From Riptortus pedestris (taxonomy: Eukaryota; Arthropoda; Insecta; Hemiptera; Alydidae): a DNA stretch of 64,000 nucleotides. How positions within the stretch are numbered: position 1 is the stretch's first letter; each line of letters opens with the position of its first letter. The translations under genes were made by a program, and so were the position numbers. Location of the stretch: contig CM032231.1 of NCBI GenBank assembly GCA_019009955.1, positions 93,238,001 to 93,302,000 on the forward strand. Reading direction: 5' to 3'. Shown here piece after piece: positions 23,878 to 35,900 of the stretch. The notes under the pieces were generated by a model. It was not told the DNA's origin, did no database searches, and saw nothing but the letters and a program-made list of their open reading frames with translations.

Positions 23878-24160
23878 GAGGGGCTCAGGTTAGCCATGTG
23901 AGTTAAAGCGTTAATCTTAACCCTTTCATTGCGCAAAGCCACTCCAGTGGCTTTGTGCAATTAAAGGGTTAATCTTACATGGTAAACCTAGAGTGGCGAG
24001 TTCAATTCCCTCCTGGGCAAAGGAAATTATTTAGTGACGAAATTCATTAAATAACATCCTAAGTCCCACCCTGGCTAGAAAGGGGTGGTAACCTGTAGAC
24101 AACCTGTCCTGATTAGCCTGAGTTGCAAAAAGTGGATGTTAATAAATAATAATAATAATA
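23878..24160 (+). mobile_element. tRNA-derived SINE with perfect target duplication, carrying a 48-bp palindromic insert
   Basis: Flanked by the 11-bp duplication atattctttat (23867-23877 and 24161-24171). A tRNA-like head holds an A-box-like segment (gttagccatgtgagttaaagcg) and a B-box-like gagttcaattccctcctggg. A conserved body (ttagtgacga..cattaaata..cccaccctggctag) and an (AAT)n tail follow. It is about 231 bp once the insert at 23921-23968 and one TTAA are removed. The same family recurs at 35166, 59617, 61144 and 62692. Confidence 0.85.
23917..23972. mobile_element. 48-bp near-perfect palindrome inserted at TTAA inside the SINE
   Basis: TTAA (23917-23920), then ccctttcattgcgcaaagcc at one side and its near-complement ending aaaggg at the other, then TTAA (23969-23972). 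The SINE copy at 35166-35397 shows the uninterrupted form gtcTTAATCTcac, so the insert entered a TTAA and duplicated it, as piggyBac-type elements do. The inner stem is caaagccact/agtggctttg. Confidence 0.8.
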
Positions 24161-24245
24161 ATATTCTTTATAATTTATCAATTCTTCATATAATTAATAA
24201 TTAAAGAAAGGTTTGAATAAGAATCATTTATATATGAATTGAAGA

Positions 24246-24310
24246 AGGAGGTCTGCGTGGTTAAAGCACTGGACTGTAGGGCATAGGTTATGAGTTGGAG
24301 TATGTCCGTT
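24246..24310 (+). mobile_element. Possible second tRNA-like SINE head
   Basis: The segment gtctgcgtggttaaagcact...ggttatgagttgg resembles the D-arm/A-box to T-arm/B-box layout of a tRNA but is too decayed for a gene. No body of the main SINE family follows. Weak call. Confidence 0.3.
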
Positions 24311-24763
24311 ATAGAGATCTGGCTGCGGTAATAGGCAGTGGAAGCTGTAAAAAATAAAAATTACCACAACCAAATCACTAACAAAGAAATTAGGAAGGGT
24401 TTCACCAACAATCGACTCGACTCAAAATTAAATAAATACAAATTTATTTATAATCAAAATCCACTCCTTTTAGCGATATACGGGTGACGCTTATGTCTAC
24501 TAAACTAAATTACAAGGAAAGAACTTAGCTGATTTTTAGAAGTTTCTTTAAGATCAGGTTCTGCAGTATGAGGAGATACAGGCTGATGGTGCACAGACTG
24601 ACAAAGTGCAGGCTGAAGGCTGGATTAATGAGATGTCAGTGACAAGGGTCTCTCCGCCGGAATATCTGAGATCTGACAGTTTTAATCCTTTCATGAGATC
24701 ACCCTTTTATAGCCTGAGCCGATGACGAACTTTGCCCCAACCGATCAAATATGCTCAAAAAGT
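24311..24763. other. Unclassified, probably repeat-derived
   Basis: It contains imperfect short repeats (caggctgatggtgcacagac / gcaggctgaaggctgg). No ORF and no match to families recognised here. Confidence 0.3.
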
Positions 24764-25564
24764 CCGTCACACAGGAGCTGCGTAAACTTAGCAGATTTCC
24801 CACTAGAAGGCTTACAATAAATAAATCGACATCCTGGTAACACTACCGTGAATGTTAAGTGAATAAATACAAATGGAAATAAGAAATCATTCAGTCAAAT
24901 TACAAGTTAATCTCTACAACAGAAAGCGGCTGAATTGTGAACAAACAGGCCAGCCAACCTCGTAGCGCTGAATTGATAGACTGGAAAGAAAAACAATTAA
25001 TGAAATATATCTGAATATAAGATATTAATTTTATTGGAAACAATTTACTAAAGCTCTTGCTGTAATTTGTAATGAATCAGAATCATTTTTATCTCAATCA
25101 GTCAAATTTTAGTAATCGAAGAACAAAAGAAGGAAGGGGGCTCAACAGAACGCATATGTTTGTATCTCATATAATAAAGCTTTCTTGAGAACAATATTTG
25201 GTATTTAACCTTGTAATGAAGTGGTTCATGATATAACTGCTTATTACTAATATGACACTAGTATTAGTGGGGGCTTACTGAATGCGGAAAACTATAAAAT
25301 CCAAACATCTCGATTAATTCTCATTATATGGAAAATATGTATAAAACCATATTTATAGATCATTTAATTTGCAATAAGATTGGTTCTTTACAATTTTACG
25401 ATCTGACGTATAGTAACAGAGATATTTCGAATTTTCAAAATTTCCTCCCTCTAAACCCCCCTCTCCCTGGTCCGATGAACTTGATCTTTCTTTTTACATA
25501 AAATTACTAAATATCGAGTTTGGTAGCGATTAAACAAAAATTGCGACCGCTAGACCAGTAACAG

Positions 25565-25649
<85 letters not shown>

Positions 25650-25775
25650 GTTTTGAACGGACCTCATTTTCATCTTCTCCTAGGTAGGATTGATGGACAT
25701 TTGGAGAAAAATTTCGAAAATCGCGTCATGAGTATGACCTCAATAGCTGATTTCCTTTAAGGAAAATCTCCTAAA
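24764..25775 (-). mobile_element. Family X repeat, long form, minus strand
   Basis: Read on the minus strand it begins near 25775 at the decayed tttcctttaaggaaa palindrome, passes cgcgtcatgagtatgacctc in reverse, a long (TA)n tract at 25569-25644 and the caaaaattgcgaccgctaga motif. It ends at 24764 with the aaaaagtccgtcac/ctgcgtaaac terminus. It is about 1 kb because of an extra segment (24810-25150) shared with the copy at 40956-41815. Confidence 0.75.
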
Positions 25776-25946
25776 AGGCTACTAAACCCTATATCAAATT
25801 TTTGAATAGATGTGTATAGTCTTTAAATATCAGCATAACTTTCCTTTTTAAAATCACGCTATTCAGTTGGTTGATGTTATAGTGGAACTCTATTGGTCTC
25901 ATTCAATAAAAAGAAAGTTTTGTCCCGACACAGTTTAGTCACCATC

Positions 25947-26470
25947 ATGTGTTGCAACAGTGAAGAGGGTGCGTTTGCCATTGAGGCCTACTTTTCGAGC
26001 GGATGTTTAGTGATGGCAACCTTCAGAATCACTTTAATTTAGCTGCTGTCCCGGACCGGAAAGCAATTGTTGTGTGGGTCACTACGTAACTAAAATCACA
26101 ATGTGGTGTGGAATTATTGATTCTTTGAGGGTGTCACAGTGGCAGTGAATTCTGAGTGGTATGTAAACATGTTACATGATTTTTTTTCACCCGGCTAGAT
26201 GAGTTGGACTTAGGGTACACTTCGTTCCAATAAGACAATGAAAACCCACACAAAGAGGGTACACTTTCCACAGCGCCTCATATCATTCAAAATTTTGAAT
26301 TCCATATTTATGTGAACCGTTCAAGGGCTCTACGAGATTTAAAAACCAACATCCAGGAAGAAATTGCCTTCCTATACTGGCATATCATGAGATTTGCCAG
26401 AAATAGGTTTACTCAGTGTATGGAGAAAGTGGGACATCACCTACCTGATTTGACCTTCAAAACTAACTAA
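25947..26470 (+). pseudogene. DUF4817/Tc3-like transposase, internally deleted and full of stops
   Basis: It begins MCCNSEEGAFAIEAYFSSG and includes VPDRKAIVVWVTT, the N-terminal HTH region. It then jumps to catalytic-domain remnants: FEGVTVAVNSEWYVNMLHDF, and near the end LRDLKTNIQEEIA followed by RNRFTQCMEKVGHHLPDLTF. The middle, including most of the DDE core, is missing and frames change several times. The 3' flank at 26570-26583 ends gccgcaccctgtata, a common terminus for this type. Confidence 0.7.
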
Positions 26471-26583
26471 AACAAAACTTTATGTATGTGCTTATATTAT
26501 AAAAAACAAATAAAAATTGTCTGATTCATACAACAGGTTTCATTAAGTTTTGAAAAAAGGAAGTTATTCTGCCGCACCCTGTA

Positions 26584-27772
26584 TAAAGATGTTATAGAGT
26601 TCATTAGGTGGCATAAAGTCATCAGGCGCCCTGGGTAACTTTACTCCACTTTTAAATTATGATATGTCCTACACACAGCCAAATAAGATCTTTACCTTTA
26701 TTAGTTTGATAAAAAAAATATCCTAAATAAAAACAAAATTCCCAAAAGAAGTCAAAATATATTTATGATGTAACACCAACTTTAACCGTAACGTGCTCAA
26801 TCTTTAACTGATCCAATAAAATTGTATGAACTTCTGGTACACATGCAGGAAAGGAAAAAAGGAGAGAATATAGTAGGATGGCCGAGAAACACAGAGAAAG
26901 CAAACAAGAGGTATGAAATGAAGGTGGATTATTACAGGATGTTAGTTATCTGCTGGTTCATTAATGTATGGGCTGTTAATTCTTCTATGGAAACATCAAA
27001 GTTAGCACCATTAGTTCGTTGAAGAGACATTTATGTAATTGTCAACTTACTGCCTAATATAGGACACTCATTCTAAGGGTAAACACTAATTCATTGATTG
27101 GATGGGCACAATATAACCCTCCATAAATTATTAATATTTTAATTACAATAACAGAATTGGAAACATTTTGGGGTGATCAAACACTTAATTAACTTGATCT
27201 GGGCACAACTTGGTAAGCTCTTTATTAAGATTTGGAGATGAAATGAAATACAGGATTCTGATTAGTACTTGAAAATTTAACTAGGTACACTTCACAGTGG
27301 TGTCGGGGCATTTTATTTATAGACTATCTCTCATAATCAATACTTGTAGAAAATTGTATGCTAAATAAATCATTTCCTAAGATACAAGAGATTCCAAATC
27401 AAACTTTCACTGAGTTATAGCACATAACAGTGTTTGGAATTAAAATAAATAATGAGGGTAAATATTAATAACATTTCGTACTTATAGAATATGAAAAAAT
27501 ATGTTATTAATTAAACAGGCATAAAATTATGAAAAGATTATTAAACACTATTAAAGATATGAAGAAAATTGTCATTTATGAATTTAATTTACAAAATAAA
27601 AACTATTTTACATTATCAAGTATTTATCTACCTCCTGAAGAGAACTTTTCCCTCTGGTAATGGTCTTAAATAAGTTCTGACAGGACCCGATGACACCATG
27701 ATCTTATTGAAAACGTATGTATTTCCAGCAGTTCGGGGATAGTTTCTGTTATCCATTTTAGCACACTTTCCT
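26584..27772. other. AT-rich, no gene recognised
   Basis: A 66-codon open frame near 26822 has no recognisable motif. Nothing else is supported. Confidence 0.4.
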
Positions 27773-27895
27773 TAAGGTAAATCAGCTACTGAGGTTGTAC
27801 CCATGATACGATAATCGAAAAACTTTCTCAAATGTCCATCAATCCTACCCAGGAGATGATGAAATGAGGTCGGTTCAAACATATATACATGATTG
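27773..27895 (+). mobile_element. Family X, left-end fragment
   Basis: taaatcagctactgaggttg, tgtccatcaatcctacccag and gaggtcggttcaaac match the family X left end. It stops at the position where the TA tract normally lies. Confidence 0.65.
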
Positions 27896-28659
27896 AATAG
27901 GAAACGTTTGAATTTAAACTCTTGTTAGCTCAAGAACATGTTAGCTACATAATCTTAAGAATAGAGTGGAGATTAGTGAGAACAATGACAGTAATATGAC
28001 TCCTAATTCTACTTGTGATTGCGCTCCTAGAATAATAAGCTTGTCAGATGTACTATTTGATAATGTGGATGTCTCTAATTTTAAAAGAATTAAAATATTG
28101 ACCTCAGAGTCCTATAACAAGAAATCAAATAGTAAAACTTGCTGCCTCTATAGACTGTATGAGAATTGATCATGTTATAAAAGGAGAATGTGCATCAGTT
28201 ATAAATAAAATTGTTTGACTTAAGATAGCTCTTCCATCTACTTCCAACCCTGAGCATAAAATTATTATGGGAATGAATCATAAGTTAAAATTAAATGCTC
28301 TTTTAATCATTAAAACAGATAAAATCCAGGCTGCTGTAAAAGGAAGTAATGAAAAGGAATGTATATGTAAATAAAACTTTTCCATTATTGATGATGTAAA
28401 ATCTGAGGAATTGAAAGTAGGCCCTAGGAGTACATACAATAAAAAGGTAAGAAGAGGCCATATTTGGCTGTAATATATTGTTTAAACTGTAGAATCATAG
28501 TGGCTTGATTAATAAAAATCCTTTTCCTCCCAAATTATATTGTGTAATGAAGGTGCATAAACAAGACTATGTTCTGTGGCCAATTGTGTCAAATGTAGGA
28601 TCTCCTACAGAATTACTGGCTAAGAGAATAATTTACCCACGTGCTGGTGCATGTATCTA
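27896..28659. other. Unclassified, possible decayed coding sequence
   Basis: Broken open frames (for example SLSDVLFDNVDVSNFKRIKI and PSTSNPEHKIIMGMNHKLKL in different frames) look protein-like in composition. I recognise no family; it could be a retrotransposon or retrocopy remnant. Confidence 0.25.
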
Positions 28660-28975
28660 GTACAAAAAAGGCCATCAAAACAATATTTATTAAGCTTGGG
28701 ATAAGATGTTTCATGATATTTTGGCTTATTGTTAACATACTATGATTATAGAGGGGAGGCGGGCTACTGAAGTCTGAAAGTGTAAAAATTCAAAACCTAC
28801 AGTTAATATTCAAAATAGAGAAAAAGTGCCTAAACAGCATTTATCGAACATTACATTCGTAATTTTCGATCCAACTCATAGTAAAGGAGATATTTTGAAT
28901 GTTTGATTTTCTCCACCTCTAAATCGCCCCCCCCCCCAGTTTCAATTCAGCCGTTAACGACTTTGTCTTTAGTTT
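28660..28975 (-). mobile_element. Family X, body fragment, minus strand
   Basis: Reverse-complement matches to the body: the poly-C run at 28929-28939 (gggg block), cagccgttaacgac, and the agatattttgaatg segment. Both ends are missing. It abuts the plus-strand copy that follows. Confidence 0.6.
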
Positions 28976-28977
28976 TA

Positions 28978-29588
28978 TTAGGAAATTTCCCTTGAGGGAA
29001 ATCAGCTATTGAGGTCGTACTCATGACGCAGTTTTCGAAATTTTTCTTCAAATGTCCATCGATCTTACCTAGTAGATTACGGTACTGATGTCCATTCAAA
29101 GCTATATATATATCTCCTCTAGCGGTCGCAATTTTTGTCTTATCGTCACCAAACTTGATATATAATCATTTTATTTATAAAAAAGATCAAGTTCGTTACA
29201 CGCTGAAATCGGACAAGAGGGAGGGGGTGGGTTTAGAGGAGAGACTTTCGAAAATTCTTAATATCTCCATTATTATGTGTCGGATCGAAAAATTGTATAG
29301 AATCAATCTTGTTGCAAATGTAATCTACTATAAATGTTGCTATTTACGTATTTTCACTGTCTTTAGTGTTAACCGAGATATCTGCATTTTATAATTTTCG
29401 GCCTTTGGTAAACCCCCATTCCTACTCATGTCTTATTACGAGTAGGCTGTTATATTATGATGCACATTTGAAGCATAAATACCAAATATTGTTCTCATTG
29501 AACTTTTACTTTTTGAGATAATTGCAAATCCGTGGCACATGTTGAATATTTCCTTAGTTTATGCAGCCCATGCGTGACGGACTTTTTT
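28978..29588 (+). mobile_element. Family X repeat, near-complete copy upstream of IGBP1
   Basis: It runs from aatttcccttgagggaaatc through gaggtcgtactcatgacgca, a short TA tract, ctctagcggtcgcaattttt and atctccattattatgtgtcg, to the terminus tgcgtgacggactttttt. Its end lies about 290 bp upstream of the IGBP1 start codon. Confidence 0.75.
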
Positions 29589-29881
29589 TATCTGAAACGC
29601 TTTTATGTCGAGTGAGGTGACAAACGAACAAAAATTGCGACCCCTAGAGGGGTACCAGATAATTTTGTATATATAGAATGAAATATATAAATAATCATTA
29701 TAAACAAATCACCCTTATTAATCACTACCAAAGAGTAACAAGCTCCTGTCATACCTCTTTGGATTAAGGGGACTGCAACTCTGACTTTTGTTTACTACCT
29801 GGTCTTAAGTAACCTCGTCTTTAATATTAGAACATTTTTGTTTAGCTTCTGGTGTAAAAATTTAAGTTCAGGGTGATTCGA

Positions 29882-29995
29882 ATGGCTTCATCGGGGAATG
29901 AAGATAAGAAATTATTAGAACTGTTCGATGAAGGGTTTGGATTATTTGAATGTGTATCTAACTGTGATGAACCCACAAACAGTATGTGCATTCAA
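29882..29995 (+). CDS. IGBP1: IGBP1 exon 1
   Basis: It encodes MASSGNEDKKLLELFDEGFG, then LFECVSNCDEPTNSMCIQ, 38 complete codons. Donor gtaagt at 29996. Confidence 0.9.
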
Positions 29996-32900
29996 GTAAG
30001 TTGTGAATGTTTATGCTCCTTCAGTTGGCGTTTTATTCAATACTAGGGTTTTAACAATCGTCATTCTACTTAACAGCTGAATACATAGCCTTGCCCTGTT
30101 AAAATTTACTGAAACTAAATTTGTGTTTCTTTTTGAGCTGGTTTGTTTTTGTGCTCATGAATGAATTTGTAAATTACAAAATAAGCTATACCTGTCGTCG
30201 TTTAAAAAGGATAGGTTCCTTAACTTTGTTAACTAAAGAAAGTGACCATTGCTTGGTCAAATAATACAAATTGTGTTTTATTTTTGTATTCGCATGTTTA
30301 TCACATATCCTAAATGTTAGATTTCTGTTATTTTATTGACAGAACTAGTATTAAATAGTTTACCTAGTTAGTCTTTGTATTTAGCAAGTTCCCATAAAAT
30401 TCTAATATTGAATTGCTCCAAGATTCTGTATCATCATTAAGTTTATTTATATTTATAGAATGTGCGCATAAACTTTGCTGCCATTAAAATTTGGCCATTT
30501 AATTTGAAAATAAAAATTGTTAACAAGTCATGATGGCCCAAGGCTTGTCATCTGATTTGGTGGGAGGTCAAGTGGCCAGCTTGATGCACTCTTGGTCGTT
30601 TTGTAGCGATACTACAGATAAAAGATTGCTAATCTATATTCATTTGCTCCTCAATTTCTTTACAATGCTGAGGGTTCACTGTGGAACTGATGGAAGTCCA
30701 ACCTTAAAAGCTGATGAGTAGACAGCTAAATCTAGTGAGTGTGATCCCAGGGTTTCGGAGATAGAAGCTCAGTGATGGATGAGCCACTGGACCACTGTCC
30801 CAAAAACAATCTGGTCATTAGAAATAACATTTTTTACAGAAATCCATAAATATACAAGGTCTCTTATATGGGATATTTGGAATAGCTGTTATGAGCTCAT
30901 TCTGATTGATAAGAGACATTGAAGCCCTCTTGAAGAAGGGTGATTGAATTAATATTATTACATAGTATTAAATAGCAAACATTGTTATAAAATTGTCCCA
31001 AATTGAAGGAATATATTTTGTAAAACCTATCAATTTAATAGTTATATATAATTAGTTAATTTTTTTAACACTCTGAATACATAACGTGCATTTTTATACA
31101 TTGACATACATAAACAATGAGAAACTTGTCTTCTACTCAAAGAGACATGTACCTGATCATAAATTATTTCTTAACATGTTTTATTATAAATATATCATAT
31201 TTTTATGAAATTCTTACCTCCGGTAGTTCATATATATTGATGAGTAATGGCCAGTGATAAAATATGAAATAAGGGTTGCCGAAAAAGGTCTTATTCCTTC
31301 CAGCACCTAGAGCTATCAAATGGTTCACAGAGGAAATCAGTGATCCCCTTTGCCTAGGGGAAAATACCCAGAATATAGAAAGAATTGGTGTTCAATAATA
31401 GATATCACACACACAGAGTCAGACATGAAGGACTTTTGTGTGAAAGGCAAGGTTTGTGAGTTCAACAGTGAGGTTTCTGATATTCAAAATTTGATGGCTA
31501 TGTAACTGACACTCGAGGTCTGTGGAGACATTTTGATCCATATTATAGCACTGTACAACATCATGTGTTAGGATTTTTGTCTTGGACAAAAACATAGCTA
31601 TACTCAAGATGTTTTGTGCACTGTGTTTCAAATTTGATTGCAAAATATCTGTATATACTATGTGGTTCATGATACTGTCTAAAAATATATATATGTCCGA
31701 CACCCAAGGCAGTCATACATCCCAAGACAAGAGCATTTCCACCGCCATGTTTCACTACTGGTATGAGGCTTACCAGGATCCTGGTGTGTTCTGCTACCAC
31801 TCAGCTTTCTTACTGTCAGAGAAGGTTACTTTATCCCAGAACTCTTGACGTTGATTTCGGTTAGCTGTAGCGTACTGCAGTCGCTTAGGTCCATTTACTT
31901 TGCTCTAAGGGGTTTTAGTAGATTTCCCTTATGGGAAATCAGCGATTGAGGTCGTACTCATGATGTGATTTTCGAAAAATTTCCACAAATGTCCATCGAT
32001 CCTACCCAGTGGATGACGAAAATGAGGTCCGTTCAAAGTTATTTATTTATATATATATATGCTATAGTGGTTGTAATTTTTGTTTGGTCAGTACCATATT
32101 TCAACGTTTTATGTAAGACCAGTGGGAGGGGGAATTTTGAACATACTTTAGTCTAGAAGTTACATAACTGAGAATGAAATGCTACAGAGGGGATCAAATT
32201 AAAAGGAGTGTAATGATTATAAATGAAGGTGTATCAACACTTTTGACCTTGGAATTTTAGTGTTCAGCTGTTATCAGTTTATGGAAGAGAAGTAATTCTC
32301 CATAATTTTATCTAACCAAGGATTACATTGTACAATAAATGCAAGAGAAGGATCTTAGCAGAACAGTAAAACCTATGAATTGAATTTAATATTTCATGAA
32401 GAAAACAACAAAATAAGTTTAGTATTCTCAGGTGTATCAATACGTTTTATCAAATCTCCCTTAAGGGTACAATTATTGGTTAATACATTTTATCATATCT
32501 GAAATATTAAGCAAGTTAGTAGTGGTTTCTTGTTTTCAGCTTACAATAAACTTTCACCACTACTCATCGAATTTTGACTTTGAATAGAAAATATATGGTG
32601 AGATGGCACTACTCATGTATAATTTCAGCATATTGGAAATCTTTTTAGTTTACGCAGCCCCTGCAGACTTTCTATGTTTGGTATTATCTCTAGTCTGGTA
32701 TGCCTGGTTGCTCTATGGGCTTTCTATGTTGCTAGCAGTGCTTGCAGTGGAACACTTTGAGTAAATAAGATTTGAGAAGAGTGTGCCACTTTTTACATTT
32801 CACGTGTGAATATATTTCCACCCAATTTTTTACAATCATTGATTCAAATAGAAATTTCTGTATAAAGTTGTGGCTCTTACGGCAGTTTTATTGAGTTTTA

Positions 32901-35900
32901 ATTCTAGTTGTATAAAAAACTATGTGAGTTTATACTTCAATAATGTATAAGAATTGAGAGAGACACAAAATTTCTCTCTCCTTTATAAAAACTATTTTGA
33001 TGCTGTTTTAAGTCTTAATACTTTCCTTAAAAAGGGTGCAAAACAATGTTGACTACTTTTTTCCTGCATAGCCATGAATCAATTTTCCAGCTTAGTTTGG
33101 CTAGATTTTTCTTTTTTAATTCTATTTTATTATGAAGATACGTTTTATTTACATATTAATATAATATTGCAACTTCAGGTTGGTGTTTATTTGATTTCAG
33201 AGTAAGGTGAAACAAGCGATGCGGATGTTGGAAGAGGCGACACGCTTAACTTCATTAACTGGCATATTTAGTTCGAATGAATCAATTGAAGAAGTTGCAA
33301 CAGACAATTTGAGGTTATTTCTACTTCCTGCTCTCCTTGGAACCTTAGCTCTTAAGCTGACTGTTAGCAACAGAATCGAAGTGGTTGAAACCAGTGACAT
33401 TTATTTTAGAGATTTTTTACAACGTTGCAATGATTATGGTATTTCCAATGTAGAAATCCCTCCACCTCCTGTTGAAGAATCGGAAATTGTTGAGAATAAA
33501 CGTCCCATGTTTGACTTAATGGGCGCTGCCCGGACGAGAGCAACAAAAATCCAAAGATTCAAAGAGGAAAAGGCTTTGGAAGAAGAATTAAGCAAATTAG
33601 TAAAAATAGTTAATTCTGATAGTGTTGACGAGGAAGTGAAAAGAGATTATTATTTGAAGTTAATTAAATCGTTTGTTTCTAAGGCAGAAGAAGAATTAGA
33701 CTGCTTACAGGCTGAAAGGAAAATTCTAGCCCACATGAAAAATGTTAAGAAAGATGAGACAGCTGCGTCTTCCACGGAAAACAAAAGAAAATACAAAGCT
33801 CCTCCTCCCAAGCCTTTAATGCCTGTCATTATTACTAAGGACGAAGTACAGAAAGCTATATTTGGTGCTGGTTATCCAAGTTTGCCAACAATGACAGTCC
33901 AAGAATTTTATGAGAAGAGAGTTCAAGATGGAATGTGAGTATTATAAGTTTTTTTTTTCTGGCATAAAATAGAGTTATGTACAACAGTTTTCTAAGGTTC
34001 AGGAAGTGCTTCTATAACGTGAAAATTGTTACTTTAGTTTGTCACTGGTCTTAAAACAGGATATTAGTAGAAAGTTGTTTAGAAACTTTTTGTTTAGACA
34101 AAGAACATTATTCTTGTACTGCTACTAGGAGTTACATGAATTCCAGATTGAATTAGCTTCCATCTTTTGAAGACACATTCGTTCGTTGAAAAGACAGCTC
34201 CTGAACTTTTATATTCTCCTGTTATTATATACACTTTTCTCAATTTTGAATATCAATCAAGATTTTTGGATTTTTTAATTTCTAGCCTTTCATAAATTCC
34301 CACTTTTAGTTATTGATGTTTAATAATAAACGTATATATTATAATAATATTAAAAATAGAATAAAAAAATATAAATATATATTAATAAATATTAACTTAT
34401 GCAGATAAATGGGTATTTATTTATTAACAAAAATATCTCAGGTTAACAAGTGGGGAACAGATGATGATTAATTATACATTGACATCCAAATTATTAATAA
34501 TTCCATAACATATAGCAATACAGATAAAACAAATACGCTCACCCTAAAGAAATTCAGAGCATTCAATCACTAAGTATGCCAGACCTGGACTTATATCGAC
34601 GCCTTCGGTGGTAAAAAGGATATATGCTTCTTACTTTAATCCTACCTGCTGCATATATGAAGAGAGACTGTGTGTGCCAGTTTGGGCTCAGACAGGGAAG
34701 CTTCCCATGAGAGAGTTCTTTGGCGGTAGCTTGCTTTAATCTTCCCACTACTGCTTTCTCTAACATGAATAGTAGAATTTTGATTTCCTTGGAAACGGAT
34801 GTGTTCAATCACATGAACATTAGGTCCCTGTAGTCGATATAGCATTTTTATCCTTCAAATTTTTTACTCTACATTCAATAAGTATAAATAAATCGTGCTG
34901 TTTGTCTAGCACTCCTAACAGTGACTCTTGCAACTCTATTTGCTGCGACTTTTAAAAAACATTTTGCATATTTGCCATTTATTATGCCCTTTTCACTGAA
35001 TACTGTAGCTCTAGAAATTGTACATGTTGCAATATGTTATGAAACATCTTATTCCAGGCTTACCAATACCAAATATTGTTTTCAAAAAAACTTTACTCGA
35101 TGGGATACATGGAAATACATTATGATATCATCAATTACGATTTTACGTTCTTTCTCTAAAATGCTATGTTGTTATTATTTATGTATGTTTATTATTATTT
35201 ACGTCCACTTTATGCTACTATGGCTAATCAGGACGGGTTATCTACAGATTACCACTCTTTTCTTGCCAGGGCTTAAGGAGTTTATTTAATGAGTCTGTCA
35301 CTAAATAAATTTCTACTGCCCAGGGCAGGAATCGAACCCGCCACCCTAGGTCTACCACGTGAGATTAAGACCAGCGCCTTAACTCGCACGGCTTCTGTAA
35401 AATGCTTATTTGATTTATACCATACTCTACATTTAAAAATTACTCTCAAGGCTATCATGTTTGTTAGTGGCTGAAATCAGATCAGGAATAGGGGGGGGGG
35501 GTTTAGAGAGGGAGGAGAATTCGAAAATTCAAAATATCTGTTATTATTAGTCGGATCGAAAAATGTTTTAGAATCAAATCTTGTTAAAATATTGATGCTC
35601 TACAATTTTTGGTGTGTGCATTTTTTTTTTTTTTGTAACTCAAGTACTAACAGATTTATTCATACTTTCTTCAATTTTTTCTTAGAAATAGAGAATATGT
35701 GGTGAGATGAGATCACAAGTGTGCTATACGAGCACATTGGAAATCTGCTTAATTTATGCAGTCCCTGCGTGATGAACTTTATTTTGATGTGGAACCAACC
35801 CACCACTTGATATGCCATTCATAAAATTCATCAAAATGTTTAATGTAAAATAATAGTCTTATATTGCGATTTTGATTTTGCAGATTCCCAAGCAAAATGG

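Noticed and set aside
23878..24160. tRNA gene
   Set aside because: A- and B-box-like motifs are present, but the cloverleaf is not intact. Target duplications and the shared body and tail show it is a SINE.
35289..35474. Open frame containing RAGIEPATLGLP that looks like a protein
   Set aside because: It is the translation of the SINE B-box region on the opposite strand (gcaggaatcgaacccgccac), a well-known source of spurious peptides.
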